Source of the DNA: Streptomyces sp. Sge12
Lineage (GTDB): Bacteria > Actinomycetota > Actinomycetes > Streptomycetales > Streptomycetaceae
DNA length: 64,000 nt
Assembly: GCF_002080455.1 (NCBI RefSeq)
Contig: NZ_CP020555.1
Coordinates: forward strand, 2,418,001-2,482,000
Direction of reading: 5' to 3'
The position numbers and the translations under genes were made by a program. The stretch's first letter is position 1. Every line of letters begins with the position of its first letter. Shown in pieces: positions 36,205 through 45,174 of the stretch. The notes beneath the pieces are model-generated. The model ran no database searches. It saw nothing but the letters and a program-made list of their open reading frames with translations, and was not told where the DNA came from.

Positions 36205-36928
36205 CGCCTACGGAGTCCCAGCGCGAGAACGGCCAGCCGATCCAGTCGGCCCGCCCGATCACCTTCTCCACCGGCACCATCCCCCCGCCCGGCTCCCCCA
36301 GGTGGTCCCGCGAGTCGCGGGACTGGGAACGATGATCGCCCATGACCCACAGGGTCCCAAGCGGTACGACGATCCGGAAGGGCACCACCGAGGCGGCGTC
36401 GCCGGGGTACACGTACGGCTCCTCCAGCGGCACGCCGTTCACCGCCACCCGCCCGCCCGCGTCGCAGCACACCACGTCGTCGCCGCCGACACCCACGACC
36501 CGCTTCACGAAGTCGGTGTCGGACGGCTCCGCCAGCCCGAGCGCCGAGGCCCCGCCGTGCAGCAGGCTCCCGACCGGATTGCCCGCGGGGCGTTCCCGTA
36601 CGAAGGAGCCCGTGCCGTCGAAGACCACCACGTCCCCCCGGCGGGGCTGCTCGCCGAACCGGTACGCCAGCTTGTTGACCAGCACCCGGTCCCCGACCCG
36701 GAGCGTCGGCTCCATCGAGCGGCTCGGGATCAGGAAGGGCTGGACGACGAAATTGCTGAACAGCAGCAGGAACACGGTGCAGAGCACACCGAGCAGTCCC
36801 GCACGACGCCACGTCAGGGGTCGCCGACCGGCGGTCCGCCCGGTCCGGGAGAACGCAAAACGCGGCCGCTCGTCCCCCTCGACGGGGGAAGAGTGGCCGC
36901 GCTGCGTGTGAGGTGCTTCGGTGTCCAT
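36191..36928 (-). CDS. sipW: Type I signal peptidase (SipW position)
   Basis: A 245-residue signal peptidase I, first of the tandem set, 44 bp after rplS. Membrane helix AGLLGVLCTVFLLLFSNFVVQPF, catalytic Ser in IPSRSMEPTLRVGDRV, Lys in DFVKRVVGVGGDDVVC, box MGDHRSQSRDSR. Four signal peptidases downstream of rplS is the usual Streptomyces arrangement and supports heavy protein secretion. Confidence 0.88.
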   Translation of the reverse strand: MDTEAPHTQRGHSSPVEGDERPRFAFSRTGRTAGRRPLTWRRAGLLGVLCTVFLLLFSNFVVQPFLIPSRSMEPTLRVGDRVLVNKLAYRFGEQPRRGDVVVFDGTGSFVRERPAGNPVGSLLHGGASALGLAEPSDTDFVKRVVGVGGDDVVCCDAGGRVAVNGVPLEEPYVYPGDAASVVPFRIVVPLGTLWVMGDHRSQSRDSRDHLGEPGGGMVPVEKVIGRADWIGWPFSRWDSVGGGHG

Positions 36929-36972
36929 CGGGGGCGAGCCTATCCGGCCACCCCCGGACTCCGGAGACGACC

Positions 36973-37323
36973 TCAGCGGTCGCGCTTCTCCTTGATCTTC
37001 GCGGCCTTGCCGCGGAGCTCACGGAGGTAGTACAGCTTCGCACGGCGAACGTCACCGCGGGTGACGAGCTCGATCTTCTCGAAGATCGGGGAGTGGACCG
37101 GGAAGGTACGCTCCACGCCGACGCTGAAGGAGACCTTGCGGACCGTGAAGGTCTCGGAGACACCGGCGCCCTGGCGGCGGATGACGACACCCTTGAACTG
37201 CTGGATACGGGAGCGGTTGCCCTCGATCACGCGGACGTGCACGTTGATCGTGTCACCCGGGCGGAAGGCCGGGACGTCCGAGCGGAGCGCGGCGGCGTTG
37301 ACGCCATCGAGCAGGTGAGACAT
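36973..37323 (-). CDS. rplS: 50S ribosomal protein L19
   Basis: A 116-residue L19 beginning [35 protein letters not shown] at ATG 37323. It contains the [41 protein letters not shown] and [22 protein letters not shown] segments of the family. It sits at the 30S-50S interface. The 133 bp to trmD probably holds its promoter and leader. Confidence 0.97.
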   Translation of the reverse strand: MSHLLDGVNAAALRSDVPAFRPGDTINVHVRVIEGNRSRIQQFKGVVIRRQGAGVSETFTVRKVSFSVGVERTFPVHSPIFEKIELVTRGDVRRAKLYYLRELRGKAAKIKEKRDR

Positions 37324-37456
37324 GTTCTTCGTCTGCTTTCTTCGCATGACGCCACAGGTCGCCAGTGCGGGTTTCCGTAGAGAATTCGGGAGCTGTGGGT
37401 CCCGGCGGACGACGGTCCCCCTGTGGCAGGGGCGCCCGCGAGCACACAACAGCCGC

Positions 37457-38278
37457 CTATTCTTCCACGGCCTGCGGCCTACGCCAAAATCGGCCGTCGG
37501 CGGAGGGCTGCCAGCCCAGGACGGAGAGGATCTCCCGGTCCTTCTTGTCGAAGCCGGCCGCCTCGCAGCGCTCGATCAGGTCGGGGCGGTTCTCGGCGGT
37601 CCGGCGGAAGGCCTCGTCCCGGCGCCACCGGGCGATCTTCCCGTGGTGGCCGCTGAGCAGCACCTCGGGGATGTCCCGGCCGCGCCACACGGGGGGCTTG
37701 GTGTAGACGGGCCCCTCCAGCAGGTTCGCCATCTCGCCCGGCGCGAAGGAGTCGTCCCGGTGCGATTCGGCGTTGCCGAGCACCCCGGGCAGCAGCCGGG
37801 CCACGGCCTCGGTGACCACCAGTACGGCGGCCTCACCGCCCGCCAGCACGTAGTCGCCGATGGAGACCTCGTACACCGGCATGCGCGTGGCGTACTCGTC
37901 CATGACCCGGCGGTCGATGCCCTCGTACCGGGCCGGCGTGAAGATCAGCCAGGGCCGCTCGGAGAGCTCGACGGCCAGTTCCTGGGTGAAGGGCCGGCCG
38001 CTGGGGGTGGGGACGACCATGACGGGCCCGTGCGCGCCGGCCTCGTAGCCGTCGGCCAGCGCGGAGTCCAGGGCCTCGCCCCACGGCTCGGTCTTCATGA
38101 CCATGCCGGGACCGCCGCCGTACGGGGTGTCGTCCACCGTGTTGTGCCGGTCGTACGTCCAGTCCCGCAGGTCGTGCACGTGTACGTCGAGCTGCCCGCG
38201 GGCCCGGGCCTTGCCGACGAGGGAGACGTTCAGCGGCTCCAGGTACTCGGGGAAGATCGTGACGACGTCGAGTCGCAT
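37457..38278 (-). CDS. trmD: tRNA (guanine-37 N1)-methyltransferase
   Basis: A 273-residue TrmD beginning [16 protein letters not shown] at ATG 38278, coupled to rimM by ATGA. The trefoil-knot SAM-binding segments are present: [29 protein letters not shown] and SHRDDSF, plus [11 protein letters not shown]. It methylates G37 of tRNAs to prevent frameshifting. Complete and canonical. Confidence 0.97.
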   Translation of the reverse strand: MRLDVVTIFPEYLEPLNVSLVGKARARGQLDVHVHDLRDWTYDRHNTVDDTPYGGGPGMVMKTEPWGEALDSALADGYEAGAHGPVMVVPTPSGRPFTQELAVELSERPWLIFTPARYEGIDRRVMDEYATRMPVYEVSIGDYVLAGGEAAVLVVTEAVARLLPGVLGNAESHRDDSFAPGEMANLLEGPVYTKPPVWRGRDIPEVLLSGHHGKIARWRRDEAFRRTAENRPDLIERCEAAGFDKKDREILSVLGWQPSADGRFWRRPQAVEE

Positions 38279-38907
38279 CAGGCCTTGTCCCCGGAGTCCG
38301 CGGCGTCGGTGGAGGTGGCGTCGGCGGCATCGCCCGCGTCGGCCGCATCGCCGGCGCCCGCGGCTTCCTCGTCACGGGTCGAGACGACGATCGCCTCGCG
38401 CTCGTCGATCAGCCCGGGCGGCGGGGTGATGACGCAGCGCTGCTCCTCCAGGTCGATCTCGGCGACGATCTCCTCCACGAAGGGGATCATCACCTCGGAG
38501 CCGTCCGGCCGCTCGACGATGAAGAGGTCCTGCGAGGGCAGGTGGGAGATCTCGGTGATCCGGCCGATCTCGGTGCCGTCCTCCAGCACCACGTCCAGGT
38601 CCATCAGCTGGTGGTCGTAGTACTCGTCCTCCTCCTCCGGCAGCTCGGAGGGGTCCACCTCGGCGATCAGGAGGGTGTTGCGCAGCGCCTCGGCGCCGGT
38701 GCGGTCCTTGACGCCCGCGAAGCGGAGCATGAGCCTCCCGCTGTGCACGCGGCCGGTCTCGATCGTCAGCGGTCCCACCGTCGCAGGTTCCGTCTTGAGC
38801 ACGGCGCCGGGGCTGAGCCGCAGCTCCGGCTCGTCCGTGCGCACCTCGACGGTGACCTCACCCTTGATGCCGTGGGCGCGGCCGATCCGCGCGACTACCA
38901 ACTCCAC
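38278..38907 (-). CDS. rimM: 16S rRNA processing protein RimM
   Basis: A 209-residue RimM starting [22 protein letters not shown]. The PRC-barrel part ([36 protein letters not shown] ... MIPFVEEIV) is complete. The C-terminal 30 residues are an Ala/Asp-rich repetitive tail ([13 protein letters not shown]) typical of high-GC actinobacteria. It helps 30S maturation, binding S19; genes rpsP-KH-rimM-trmD form one operon. Confidence 0.95.
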   Translation of the reverse strand: MELVVARIGRAHGIKGEVTVEVRTDEPELRLSPGAVLKTEPATVGPLTIETGRVHSGRLMLRFAGVKDRTGAEALRNTLLIAEVDPSELPEEEDEYYDHQLMDLDVVLEDGTEIGRITEISHLPSQDLFIVERPDGSEVMIPFVEEIVAEIDLEEQRCVITPPPGLIDEREAIVVSTRDEEAAGAGDAADAGDAADATSTDAADSGDKA

Positions 38908-38974
38908 TGTGCTCTTCCCTTGCTGCGGCGTGGTTGCTCAGATCAATGGTCGCTCCTGCCCGGGGGCAGAAACG

Positions 38975-39011
38975 ACTCGGGCCGGGGCGGGCGACCTACG
39001 CCCTCCCCGGC
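38975..39011. terminator. GC-rich hairpin between the KH gene and rimM
   Basis: CGGGCCGGGG pairs with CCCCGGCCCG across an imperfect internal region, with no T-tract. It may attenuate transcription between rpsP-KH and rimM-trmD. Confidence 0.5.
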
Positions 39012-39032
39012 CCGTGCCGGTGATTCAACTGC

Positions 39033-39272
39033 TCAGCGGACCTGGTCCACGTCGACGAGGTCGACGCGGATGCCCCGGCCGCCGATGGCGCCCACGACGG
39101 TACGCAGAGCACGTGCGGTGCGGCCGTTGCGGCCGATCACCTTGCCGAGGTCGTCGGGGTGGACCCGGACCTCGAGCACCTGCCCGCGGCGCAGGTTGCG
39201 CGAGGCGACCTGCACTTCGTCGGGGTTGTCCACAATGCCCTTTACGAGGTGCTCAAGAGCCTCCTCGAGCAT
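39033..39272 (-). CDS. khpA: KH-domain RNA-binding protein (KhpA)
   Basis: A 79-residue single type II KH domain protein. The RNA-binding loop is DLGKVIGRNGRTARALRTVV. It starts at ATG 39272, two bases after the rpsP stop, in the conserved rpsP-khpA-rimM-trmD order. KhpA proteins bind RNA with KhpB/Jag in Gram-positive bacteria. Confidence 0.93.
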   Translation of the reverse strand: MLEEALEHLVKGIVDNPDEVQVASRNLRRGQVLEVRVHPDDLGKVIGRNGRTARALRTVVGAIGGRGIRVDLVDVDQVR

Positions 39273-39274
39273 GA

Positions 39275-39715
39275 TCAGGCCTCGGTCGACTCGGCGGCGG
39301 CCTCAGCCTCGTCCGCCTTCTTGTCGGCCTTCTTCGCCTTCTGCGTGATGGCCTCGCCCTTGCCCTCGCCGATGCCCTCGAGGGCCTTGGCGAACTCGTC
39401 GAAGGAGCGACGCTTGCTCTCCTTCGTCTCCGGCTGCAGGAGCGGCGCGGGGGCGGGGAGACCCTTGTGGGCCTGCCAGTCACCGGTCAGCTTCAGGATG
39501 GCGAGCACAGCCTCGGTGGGCTGGGCGCCGACGGACAGCCAGTACTGCGCACGCTCGGCGTTGACCTCGATGCGCGACGGGTTGTACGTCGGGTGGTAGA
39601 TACCGATCTCTTCGATCGCGCGACCGTCCCGGCGGGTGCGGGCGTCGGCGACGACGATGCGGTAGTGCGGCTGGCGAATCTTGCCGAGGCGCTTGAGCTT
39701 GATCTTGACTGCCAC
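39275..39715 (-). CDS. rpsP: 30S ribosomal protein S16
   Basis: A 146-residue S16 with start GTG 39715 (GGAG ten bases upstream): [41 protein letters not shown]. The conserved core ends near residue 85. A Lys/Ala/Glu-rich extension ([26 protein letters not shown]) is the usual actinobacterial C-terminal tail. First gene of its operon. Confidence 0.97.
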   Translation of the reverse strand: MAVKIKLKRLGKIRQPHYRIVVADARTRRDGRAIEEIGIYHPTYNPSRIEVNAERAQYWLSVGAQPTEAVLAILKLTGDWQAHKGLPAPAPLLQPETKESKRRSFDEFAKALEGIGEGKGEAITQKAKKADKKADEAEAAAESTEA

Positions 39716-40062
39716 TGGAGTGGTGTCTCCTGAACTTGACGTGGTTGGGCACATGAGATGCCACGTGGGGTTGCGGTACTCGGGTGCCCGATGGACGCGT
39801 CAGCCGGAGGAGAGAGGGGTCCTATGCGACTGTCGAGTACAGCTAGCCATTGTGCCATACGCCTGCGGCGGCGTCGGCCGGGCGGGCAGGTCCGGGCGCA
39901 GGGCACGCCCCACCGGCGTGCGGGGGTACCGGTCACCCGTGTGCGGGCCGCCCGCGCGGGGGCCGCCCGCGCCCGCGCCGTCGGCGGCCGCCCCGGTGGG
40001 AGCGGCGGCCCGGCGGCCGGTTCGCCGTGGGGCGGTGGCCCCGGCGGCGACGGCGGCGGCGG
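39716..40062. other. Upstream region of rpsP
   Basis: About 350 bp of very GC-rich non-coding DNA between the SprT-like gene and rpsP. It should carry the ribosomal operon promoter. Several imperfect GGGCCGCCCGCGC repeats were seen, but no gene. Confidence 0.5.
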
Positions 40063-40659
40063 TCAGGAGGCCGCCGCGATGGCCACGTCGGGGATGCGGA
40101 AAGGCTTCATGCAGCCACCGCACACGATCGGCGCCTGGGCCAGCACGGAGGGGACCACCCGTACGTTGCGCCCGCAGTCGCAGACCGCCTTGACGCGCAC
40201 CCCGCCGCCGGAGGAGCCGTGCCGGGCCGCCGGCCCGCGGAAGCTGCGCTTGGTGTCGGCCGCGGTGGCGGCCGTGTGCGCCTTCAGCGCGCGCTGGAGG
40301 CGCTCGATGGTGGCCCGGTAGCGCCGCTTCGCCTCCGGATTGAGCGTGACCAGGGAGAAGCCGCTGCTCGCGTGCGGCTCTTCGGAGTGGTCCAGCCCCA
40401 TCTCCTCGGCGATCGCGAGGAATCTGCGGTTGTGGTAGCGGCCGGCGCGCGAGGTGTCACGGACACCGCGGGCGGCGGCGATGCCGTGGACTGCCTCGTG
40501 CAGCAGTCGCTCGAAGGAGAGTTCGGCGCCGCAGGCGGACGAGGACTCTCCGATCAGGGACTCGGGCGCGGCAAGGTCAGGCAGCTCGGGGTGGTACCGC
40601 TGAATATCGGCCCACGCCTGCGCCAGCTCTGCGGCGAGAACAGGTGGTGTCGTGCTCAC
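40063..40659 (-). CDS. SprT-like zinc metalloprotease-domain protein
   Basis: A 198-residue protein if started at GTG 40659. The HEAVH motif in FERLLHEAVHGIAAARG followed by a distal His (SRAGRYHNRRF) is the SprT/SPRTN zinc-protease pattern. A C-terminal zinc ribbon follows (AVCDCGRNVRV ... IVCGGCMKPF). Eukaryotic relatives degrade DNA-protein crosslinks; bacterial function is poorly known. The start is uncertain, since no strong ribosome binding site is visible. Confidence 0.8.
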   Translation of the reverse strand: MSTTPPVLAAELAQAWADIQRYHPELPDLAAPESLIGESSSACGAELSFERLLHEAVHGIAAARGVRDTSRAGRYHNRRFLAIAEEMGLDHSEEPHASSGFSLVTLNPEAKRRYRATIERLQRALKAHTAATAADTKRSFRGPAARHGSSGGGVRVKAVCDCGRNVRVVPSVLAQAPIVCGGCMKPFRIPDVAIAAAS

Positions 40660-40810
40660 GTCGTGACAACGAGCCGGAGTGCCCGGGTGTTCCGATTCCG
40701 GGCCATTCCAAATTTTTTGCACGTACCAGTCAGTTCAGTCTCATGCGTCCTGACGAGGACGGGTGCGCCGATCCCAGGAGGAGTCGGTACGTAACGGCGA
40801 CCAAACCGAA

Positions 40811-40850
40811 CCGGCCCCGGCGTGCGGCACATGCCGCACGCCGGGGCCGG
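40811..40850. terminator. Strong hairpin downstream of proS
   Basis: A 40-bp palindrome with 19-bp arms (CCGGCCCCGGCGTGCGGCA and complement) and a two-base centre, just beyond the proS stop at 40867. Terminates proS and perhaps shields the SprT gene. Confidence 0.75.
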
Positions 40851-40866
40851 GAAGCCTGTCGGCCCG

Positions 40867-42279
40867 TCAGTACGAGCGCGCGACGATCGCGAGCGTACCC
40901 GGGGCGTCGTCCGCCTCCGGAACCGACCCGTCCGCGGCGATCAGGCAGCGTACGGAGACGGCCTGCTCGGCCAGCTTCGCCTCGCCCTCCGGACCGAGGT
41001 CGGCCCACGGGATCCGCGCCCAGCCACCGGCGATGGCGGCTTCGGCGGCCTCACCGATGGTGGAGACGTCGGACGTACGGGCCTCACGGCGCTCGCGGGA
41101 CTCGCGCAGCAGCTGCGCCTGGTCCTCGTCCAGCACCTTGGGCAGCAGGTCGGCGAGGGCGTCGATCTGCACCGGGGTCTTCCCGCCCGGGATCCGGCGG
41201 GCCAGCATCGCGGTGCCGGCCTCCAGGTCGCGGGGGCCGATCTCGATGCGGACCGGTACGCCCTTGAGCTCCCAGTCCACGGCGCGGCGGCCGAAGGGGG
41301 TGTCGACGCGGTCGTCGACCTGGACGCGCAGGCCCGCGGCCTTGAGCTGGGCGCCCAGCTCGCGGACCTTCGCCACGGCCTCGTCGCCCTTGATCGCCAT
41401 GACGACGACCTGGATGTGCGCGAGGCGCGGCGGCACCCGCAGGCCGTTGTCGTCGCCGTGGGACATGATCAGGCCGCCGACCATGCGGGTCGAAACGCCC
41501 CACGAGGTCTGCCAGACGAGCTCCTGCTTGCCTTCCTTCGACAGGTACTGGGTGTTGAAGGCCTTGGCGAAGTTGGTGCCGAGCTCGTGGCTCGTGCCCA
41601 GCTGGAGGGCCTTGCCGTCGCCCATCATGCCCTCGAGGGTGAGGGTGTTGATGGCGCCGGCGAAGCGCTCCTTGGCGGTCTTGCGGCCGAGCACGACGTC
41701 GATGCCGAGCACGTTCGTCATGAAGTCGCCGTAGACGTCCGTGTGGATGCGGGCGGCGTAGTCGCGGGCGTCCTCGTAGGTGGCGTGGGCCGTGTGGCCC
41801 TCCTGCCAGAGGAACTCGCTCGTACGGAGGAACACGCGCGGGCGCATCTCCCAGCGGACCACGTTCGCCCACTGGTTGATGAGCAGGGGCAGGTCGCGGT
41901 AGCTCTGGACCCACTTGGAGAAGTAGTCGTTGATGATCGTCTCGGACGTGGGCCGGACGACGACCGGCTCCTCCAGCTCCTTGCCGCCGCCGTGCGTGAC
42001 GACCGCGAGCTCGGGGGCGAAGCCCTCGACGTGCTCCGCTTCCTTCGTCAGGTAGGACTGCGGGATGAACAGCGGGAAGTACGCGTTCTGCGCGCCCGCG
42101 TCCTTGATGCGCGCGTCCATCTCCTGCTGCATCCGCTCCCACAGGCCGTAGCCGTACGGTCGGATGACCATGGTGCCGCGGACCGGACCGTTGTCGGCCA
42201 GCTCGGCCTTGTTGATCAGATCCTGGTACCAGCGGGGGAAATCCTCCGCCTGCGGGGTGAGAACGGGTGCCTTTGCCAT
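40867..42279 (-). CDS. proS: Prolyl-tRNA synthetase, archaeal/eukaryotic-like type
   Basis: A 470-residue class II prolyl-tRNA synthetase starting MAKAPVLTPQAEDFPRWYQDL at ATG 42279. It has motif 1 around GYGLWERMQQEMD, motif 2 VVRWEMRPRVFLRTSEFLWQEGHTAHAT and motif 3 SHGDDNGLRVPPRLA. It lacks the editing domain inserted between motifs 2 and 3 in the standard bacterial enzyme. The start TPQAEDFPRWYQD and short length mark the archaeal/eukaryotic-like form (ProS type 3). It charges tRNA-Pro. Divergent from the methyltransferase gene. Confidence 0.93.
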   Translation of the reverse strand: MAKAPVLTPQAEDFPRWYQDLINKAELADNGPVRGTMVIRPYGYGLWERMQQEMDARIKDAGAQNAYFPLFIPQSYLTKEAEHVEGFAPELAVVTHGGGKELEEPVVVRPTSETIINDYFSKWVQSYRDLPLLINQWANVVRWEMRPRVFLRTSEFLWQEGHTAHATYEDARDYAARIHTDVYGDFMTNVLGIDVVLGRKTAKERFAGAINTLTLEGMMGDGKALQLGTSHELGTNFAKAFNTQYLSKEGKQELVWQTSWGVSTRMVGGLIMSHGDDNGLRVPPRLAHIQVVVMAIKGDEAVAKVRELGAQLKAAGLRVQVDDRVDTPFGRRAVDWELKGVPVRIEIGPRDLEAGTAMLARRIPGGKTPVQIDALADLLPKVLDEDQAQLLRESRERREARTSDVSTIGEAAEAAIAGGWARIPWADLGPEGEAKLAEQAVSVRCLIAADGSVPEADDAPGTLAIVARSY

Positions 42280-42410
42280 GCCGCGAATCGTACGGCGCCG
42301 GGCACGCGATACGTGAATCGGGTGCCGCGCTCCTCTGGACGCGGGGGCGAATGGGGAGTTCTCTGGCAACGGGGGCAAGGGGGCGACACGGAATCAGGAG
42401 CGCTCTTTCG

Positions 42411-43097
42411 ATGACACCGACGCCGACGGCGACGCTCGTCGCCCGGGACTGGGCGGAGATCCAGGAACGAATGCTGGTACCGCTGTACGAAGCGGTCTAC
42501 GACCGGCTGGAGGTCGGGCCGGGCGACCGGCTGCTGGACCTCGACTGCGGGGCCGGCCTGCCCCTGCTGCTCGCGGCCGGGCGGGGAGCCGTGGCCACGG
42601 GCGTGGAGGCGGATCCGGCCCGGCGGGCACTGGCCCGTGAGCGGCTGCTGGAGGTTCTGGCGGCTCCGCCGCAGCCGCCGGCCCCGCCGCGCCCGTACGA
42701 CGCCCTGCTCGCCTTCTCCCCGGCCCCGGAGGCCCTGGCGGCGGCGCTGCCCGCGGTCCGCCGCGGCGGGGCGGTGGTGCTGGCCGACTGGGGGCCCGCG
42801 GAGCGCTGCACGGCGCCCTCGGTGCTGGGCGGTGGTCCCGCGCCGCGGGACTTGGACGTGTTGGTGGAGCGGGCGGGCCTGCGCCCGGACGGTTCGGGGC
42901 GGGTGTTCTGCCCGTTCGGGTACGCGGATGTGGACAGCGCGGTACGCGGACTGCTGTCGACCGGGCTCTACGACGGCACGGGCGATCCGGTCCTGGCGGA
43001 GAAGGAGCTGGCCGAGGCGCTTCACCCGTTCGAGCGGTCCGACGGCGCCGTGTGGCTGCCGAACATCTTCCGGTACGTGATCGCCCGGGTGGACTGA
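42411..43097 (+). CDS. SAM-dependent methyltransferase-like protein
   Basis: A 228-residue protein starting at ATG 42411 (CAGGAG upstream). Motif I DRLLDLDCGAGLPLLLAA (residues about 39-56) followed by GVEADPARRALAR is the class I SAM-binding fold. The rest is Ala/Pro-rich with a weak match to ubiE-type methyltransferases. It is the only plus-strand gene of this part. Substrate unknown. Confidence 0.75.
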   Translation: MTPTPTATLVARDWAEIQERMLVPLYEAVYDRLEVGPGDRLLDLDCGAGLPLLLAAGRGAVATGVEADPARRALARERLLEVLAAPPQPPAPPRPYDALLAFSPAPEALAAALPAVRRGGAVVLADWGPAERCTAPSVLGGGPAPRDLDVLVERAGLRPDGSGRVFCPFGYADVDSAVRGLLSTGLYDGTGDPVLAEKELAEALHPFERSDGAVWLPNIFRYVIARVD

Positions 43098-43106
43098 CGG
43101 CCGTCC

Positions 43107-45047
43107 TCAGTCGGTGCCGTGCGCCTTGGTCATCCGGATGATGCCCGCGGCGGCGTAGGCGGCCGCTTCGTCCAGGGTCTCGTTGGCGAGGAGGGCCTGC
43201 GCGAGGGCGTCCAGCTGGGGCCGGTGCTCGCGCAGCAGGCGGCAGGCCTCCAGGTAGCACTCGTCGACGATGCGCCGCATCTCGTGGTCGACGGCGTCGA
43301 GGGTGGCGGGGGCCGCGGAGAGTCCGTAGGGGCTCTGCCCGTCGGAGGGGATGGCGGTGAGGCGGCCGATCCGCTCGCTCATGCCCCAGCGGCCGACCAT
43401 GCCGCGGACGATGTTGGTCACCTGCTCCAGGTCGTTCTCGGCCCCGGTGGTGATCACGTCGTAGACCACGTGCTCGGCCGCCATGCCGCCCAGCGCGCCG
43501 ATGATGCGGCCGCGCAGGTACTCCTCGGTGTAGGCGTACCGGTCCGCGTCCGGGGTGGAGAGCGTGACGCCCAGCGCGCGCCCGCGGGGGACGATCGTGA
43601 TCTTGCGGACCGGGTCGGCGCCCGGCTGGAGCATGCCCAGGAGTGCGTGGCCGCTCTCGTGGTAGGCGGTGCGGCGGCGTTCCTCCTCCGGCATGACCAA
43701 CGGGCGCTCGGCTCCCAGCTGGACCTTCTCCAGCGCGTCCGACAGGTCCGCCTGGGTGACCTGGGTCTGCTGGCGTTTGACGGCCAGCAGCGCGGCCTCG
43801 TTGGCCAGGTTGGCCAGGTCCGCTCCGGTCATGCCGGGGGTGGTGCGGGCCACCTGTGCCAGGTCCACGCCCTCGGCGAGCGGGATGTCCCGGGTGTGGA
43901 TGCGCAGGATGGCCTCGCGGCCGGCGCGGTCGGGCGGGGAGACGACCACCATGCGGTCGAAGCGGCCGGGGCGGGTGAGGGCGGGGTCGAGCACGTCCGC
44001 GCGGTTGGTGGCCGCGAGGACGATCACGCCCTCCGAGCCGGAGAAGCCGTCCATCTCGGTGAGGATCTGGTTGAGGGTCTGTTCGCGTTCGTCGTGGCCG
44101 CCCATGGCGCTGCCGCCGCCGCGGGCCCGTCCGATGGTGTCGATCTCGTCGATGAAGATGATGGCGGGGGCCACCTTGCGCGCCTCGGTGAACAGTTCGC
44201 GCACCCGGGAGGCGCCGACGCCGACGATCATCTCGATGAACTCGGAGGCGGAGGCGGAGAAGAAGGGCACCCCGGCCTCGCCCGCGACCGCCCGCGCCAG
44301 CAGGGTCTTCCCGGTGCCGGGCGGCCCGGACAGCAGGACCCCGCCCGGCATCCGGGCGCCCATCTTCCGGTACTCCTGCGGGTTCTTGAGGAAGTCGACG
44401 ACGTCGTTGAGCTCCCCCTCGACCTCGTCGATGCCGGCCACGTCCTCGAACGTGGTGCGTTCGGCGCCCGTCTCCAGCTCCACCGGCTTGGGCGGCGCCT
44501 TGCGGCCCAGCGCGCCCATGCCGCCCATGCCCGAGCCCATCCGGCGGGCGATGACCACCCACAGCAGGACCAGCAGCAGCATCGGCGCGAGCGAGATCAG
44601 CAGGTTGGAGAGGAAGCTGCGCTGGACGACGACCGGGGAGGCGGTCACGGTCACGTTCTGCTTGGTGAGCTCGGCCCACAGCTCGTCGTCGGCGAAGGCC
44701 GGCCGCTGGGTGACGAATTTGGTGTAGTCGCCCTTGTCGCCGTCGGGCAGGGGCTGCTTGGCCTTCAGCTCGCCCTGGATGGCGTCGCCCTTGGAGTAGA
44801 TCTTCGAGACGTTGCCGTCGGCGACCTGCTTGCTGAACGCGGTGTACGAGATCGTCGGCTCGTCCCCCTCGTTGAAGAAGGACAGCACCAGGTTGGCCAC
44901 CAGATAGACGATCAGGGCCGCGAGGACCAGCCCCCGCCAGCCGCCCGGCAGCCCCTTCTTCTTCGGCGGAGGGGTGGGCGGGGCGCCTTCCGAGCGCCAG
45001 GGGGTGTCGGCCCTGTCACGCGGAGGTACGGGGGTGGGGCTGGGCAC
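43107..45047 (-). CDS. ftsH: ATP-dependent zinc metalloprotease FtsH-type
   Basis: A 646-residue FtsH. The start GTG 45047 is preferred because of AGGAGG upstream; ATG 45083 is an alternative. Two membrane helices ([20 protein letters not shown] and [18 protein letters not shown]) flank the external domain. The AAA+ module has [19 protein letters not shown] and [16 protein letters not shown]. The protease site is [12 protein letters not shown] with a third ligand in [11 protein letters not shown]. It degrades membrane and regulatory proteins. Streptomyces usually has a second FtsH elsewhere; this copy lies next to ffh. Confidence 0.92.
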   Translation of the reverse strand: MPSPTPVPPRDRADTPWRSEGAPPTPPPKKKGLPGGWRGLVLAALIVYLVANLVLSFFNEGDEPTISYTAFSKQVADGNVSKIYSKGDAIQGELKAKQPLPDGDKGDYTKFVTQRPAFADDELWAELTKQNVTVTASPVVVQRSFLSNLLISLAPMLLLVLLWVVIARRMGSGMGGMGALGRKAPPKPVELETGAERTTFEDVAGIDEVEGELNDVVDFLKNPQEYRKMGARMPGGVLLSGPPGTGKTLLARAVAGEAGVPFFSASASEFIEMIVGVGASRVRELFTEARKVAPAIIFIDEIDTIGRARGGGSAMGGHDEREQTLNQILTEMDGFSGSEGVIVLAATNRADVLDPALTRPGRFDRMVVVSPPDRAGREAILRIHTRDIPLAEGVDLAQVARTTPGMTGADLANLANEAALLAVKRQQTQVTQADLSDALEKVQLGAERPLVMPEEERRRTAYHESGHALLGMLQPGADPVRKITIVPRGRALGVTLSTPDADRYAYTEEYLRGRIIGALGGMAAEHVVYDVITTGAENDLEQVTNIVRGMVGRWGMSERIGRLTAIPSDGQSPYGLSAAPATLDAVDHEMRRIVDECYLEACRLLREHRPQLDALAQALLANETLDEAAAYAAAGIIRMTKAHGTD

Positions 45048-45122
45048 CGGGCGCCTCCTTCTGCCGTCCTCCCGGCCGACCATAAGGGATAAATCAGGCC
45101 CTCGCCCCAGCAGGAAACAGCA

Positions 45123-45154
45123 GGGCCCCGGCCGTGCGAACACGGCCGGGGCCC
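45123..45154. terminator. Terminator between ffh and ftsH
   Basis: GGGCCCCGGCCGTG, loop CGAA, CACGGCCGGGGCCC: a perfect 14-bp stem just beyond the ffh stop at 45175. Confidence 0.75.
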
Positions 45155-45174
45155 TCCTCACCCACCTGCGCGGG

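Noticed and set aside
33468..36928. Four tandem signal peptidases as a novel expansion
   Set aside because: This cluster (sipW-sipZ) is the normal Streptomyces arrangement.
40822..42414. 530-codon plus-strand open frame opposite proS
   Set aside because: Shadow of proS caused by high GC; no start signal or motif.
43119..45092. 657-codon plus-strand open frame opposite ftsH
   Set aside because: Antisense shadow of the FtsH gene, His/Asp-rich without any family match.
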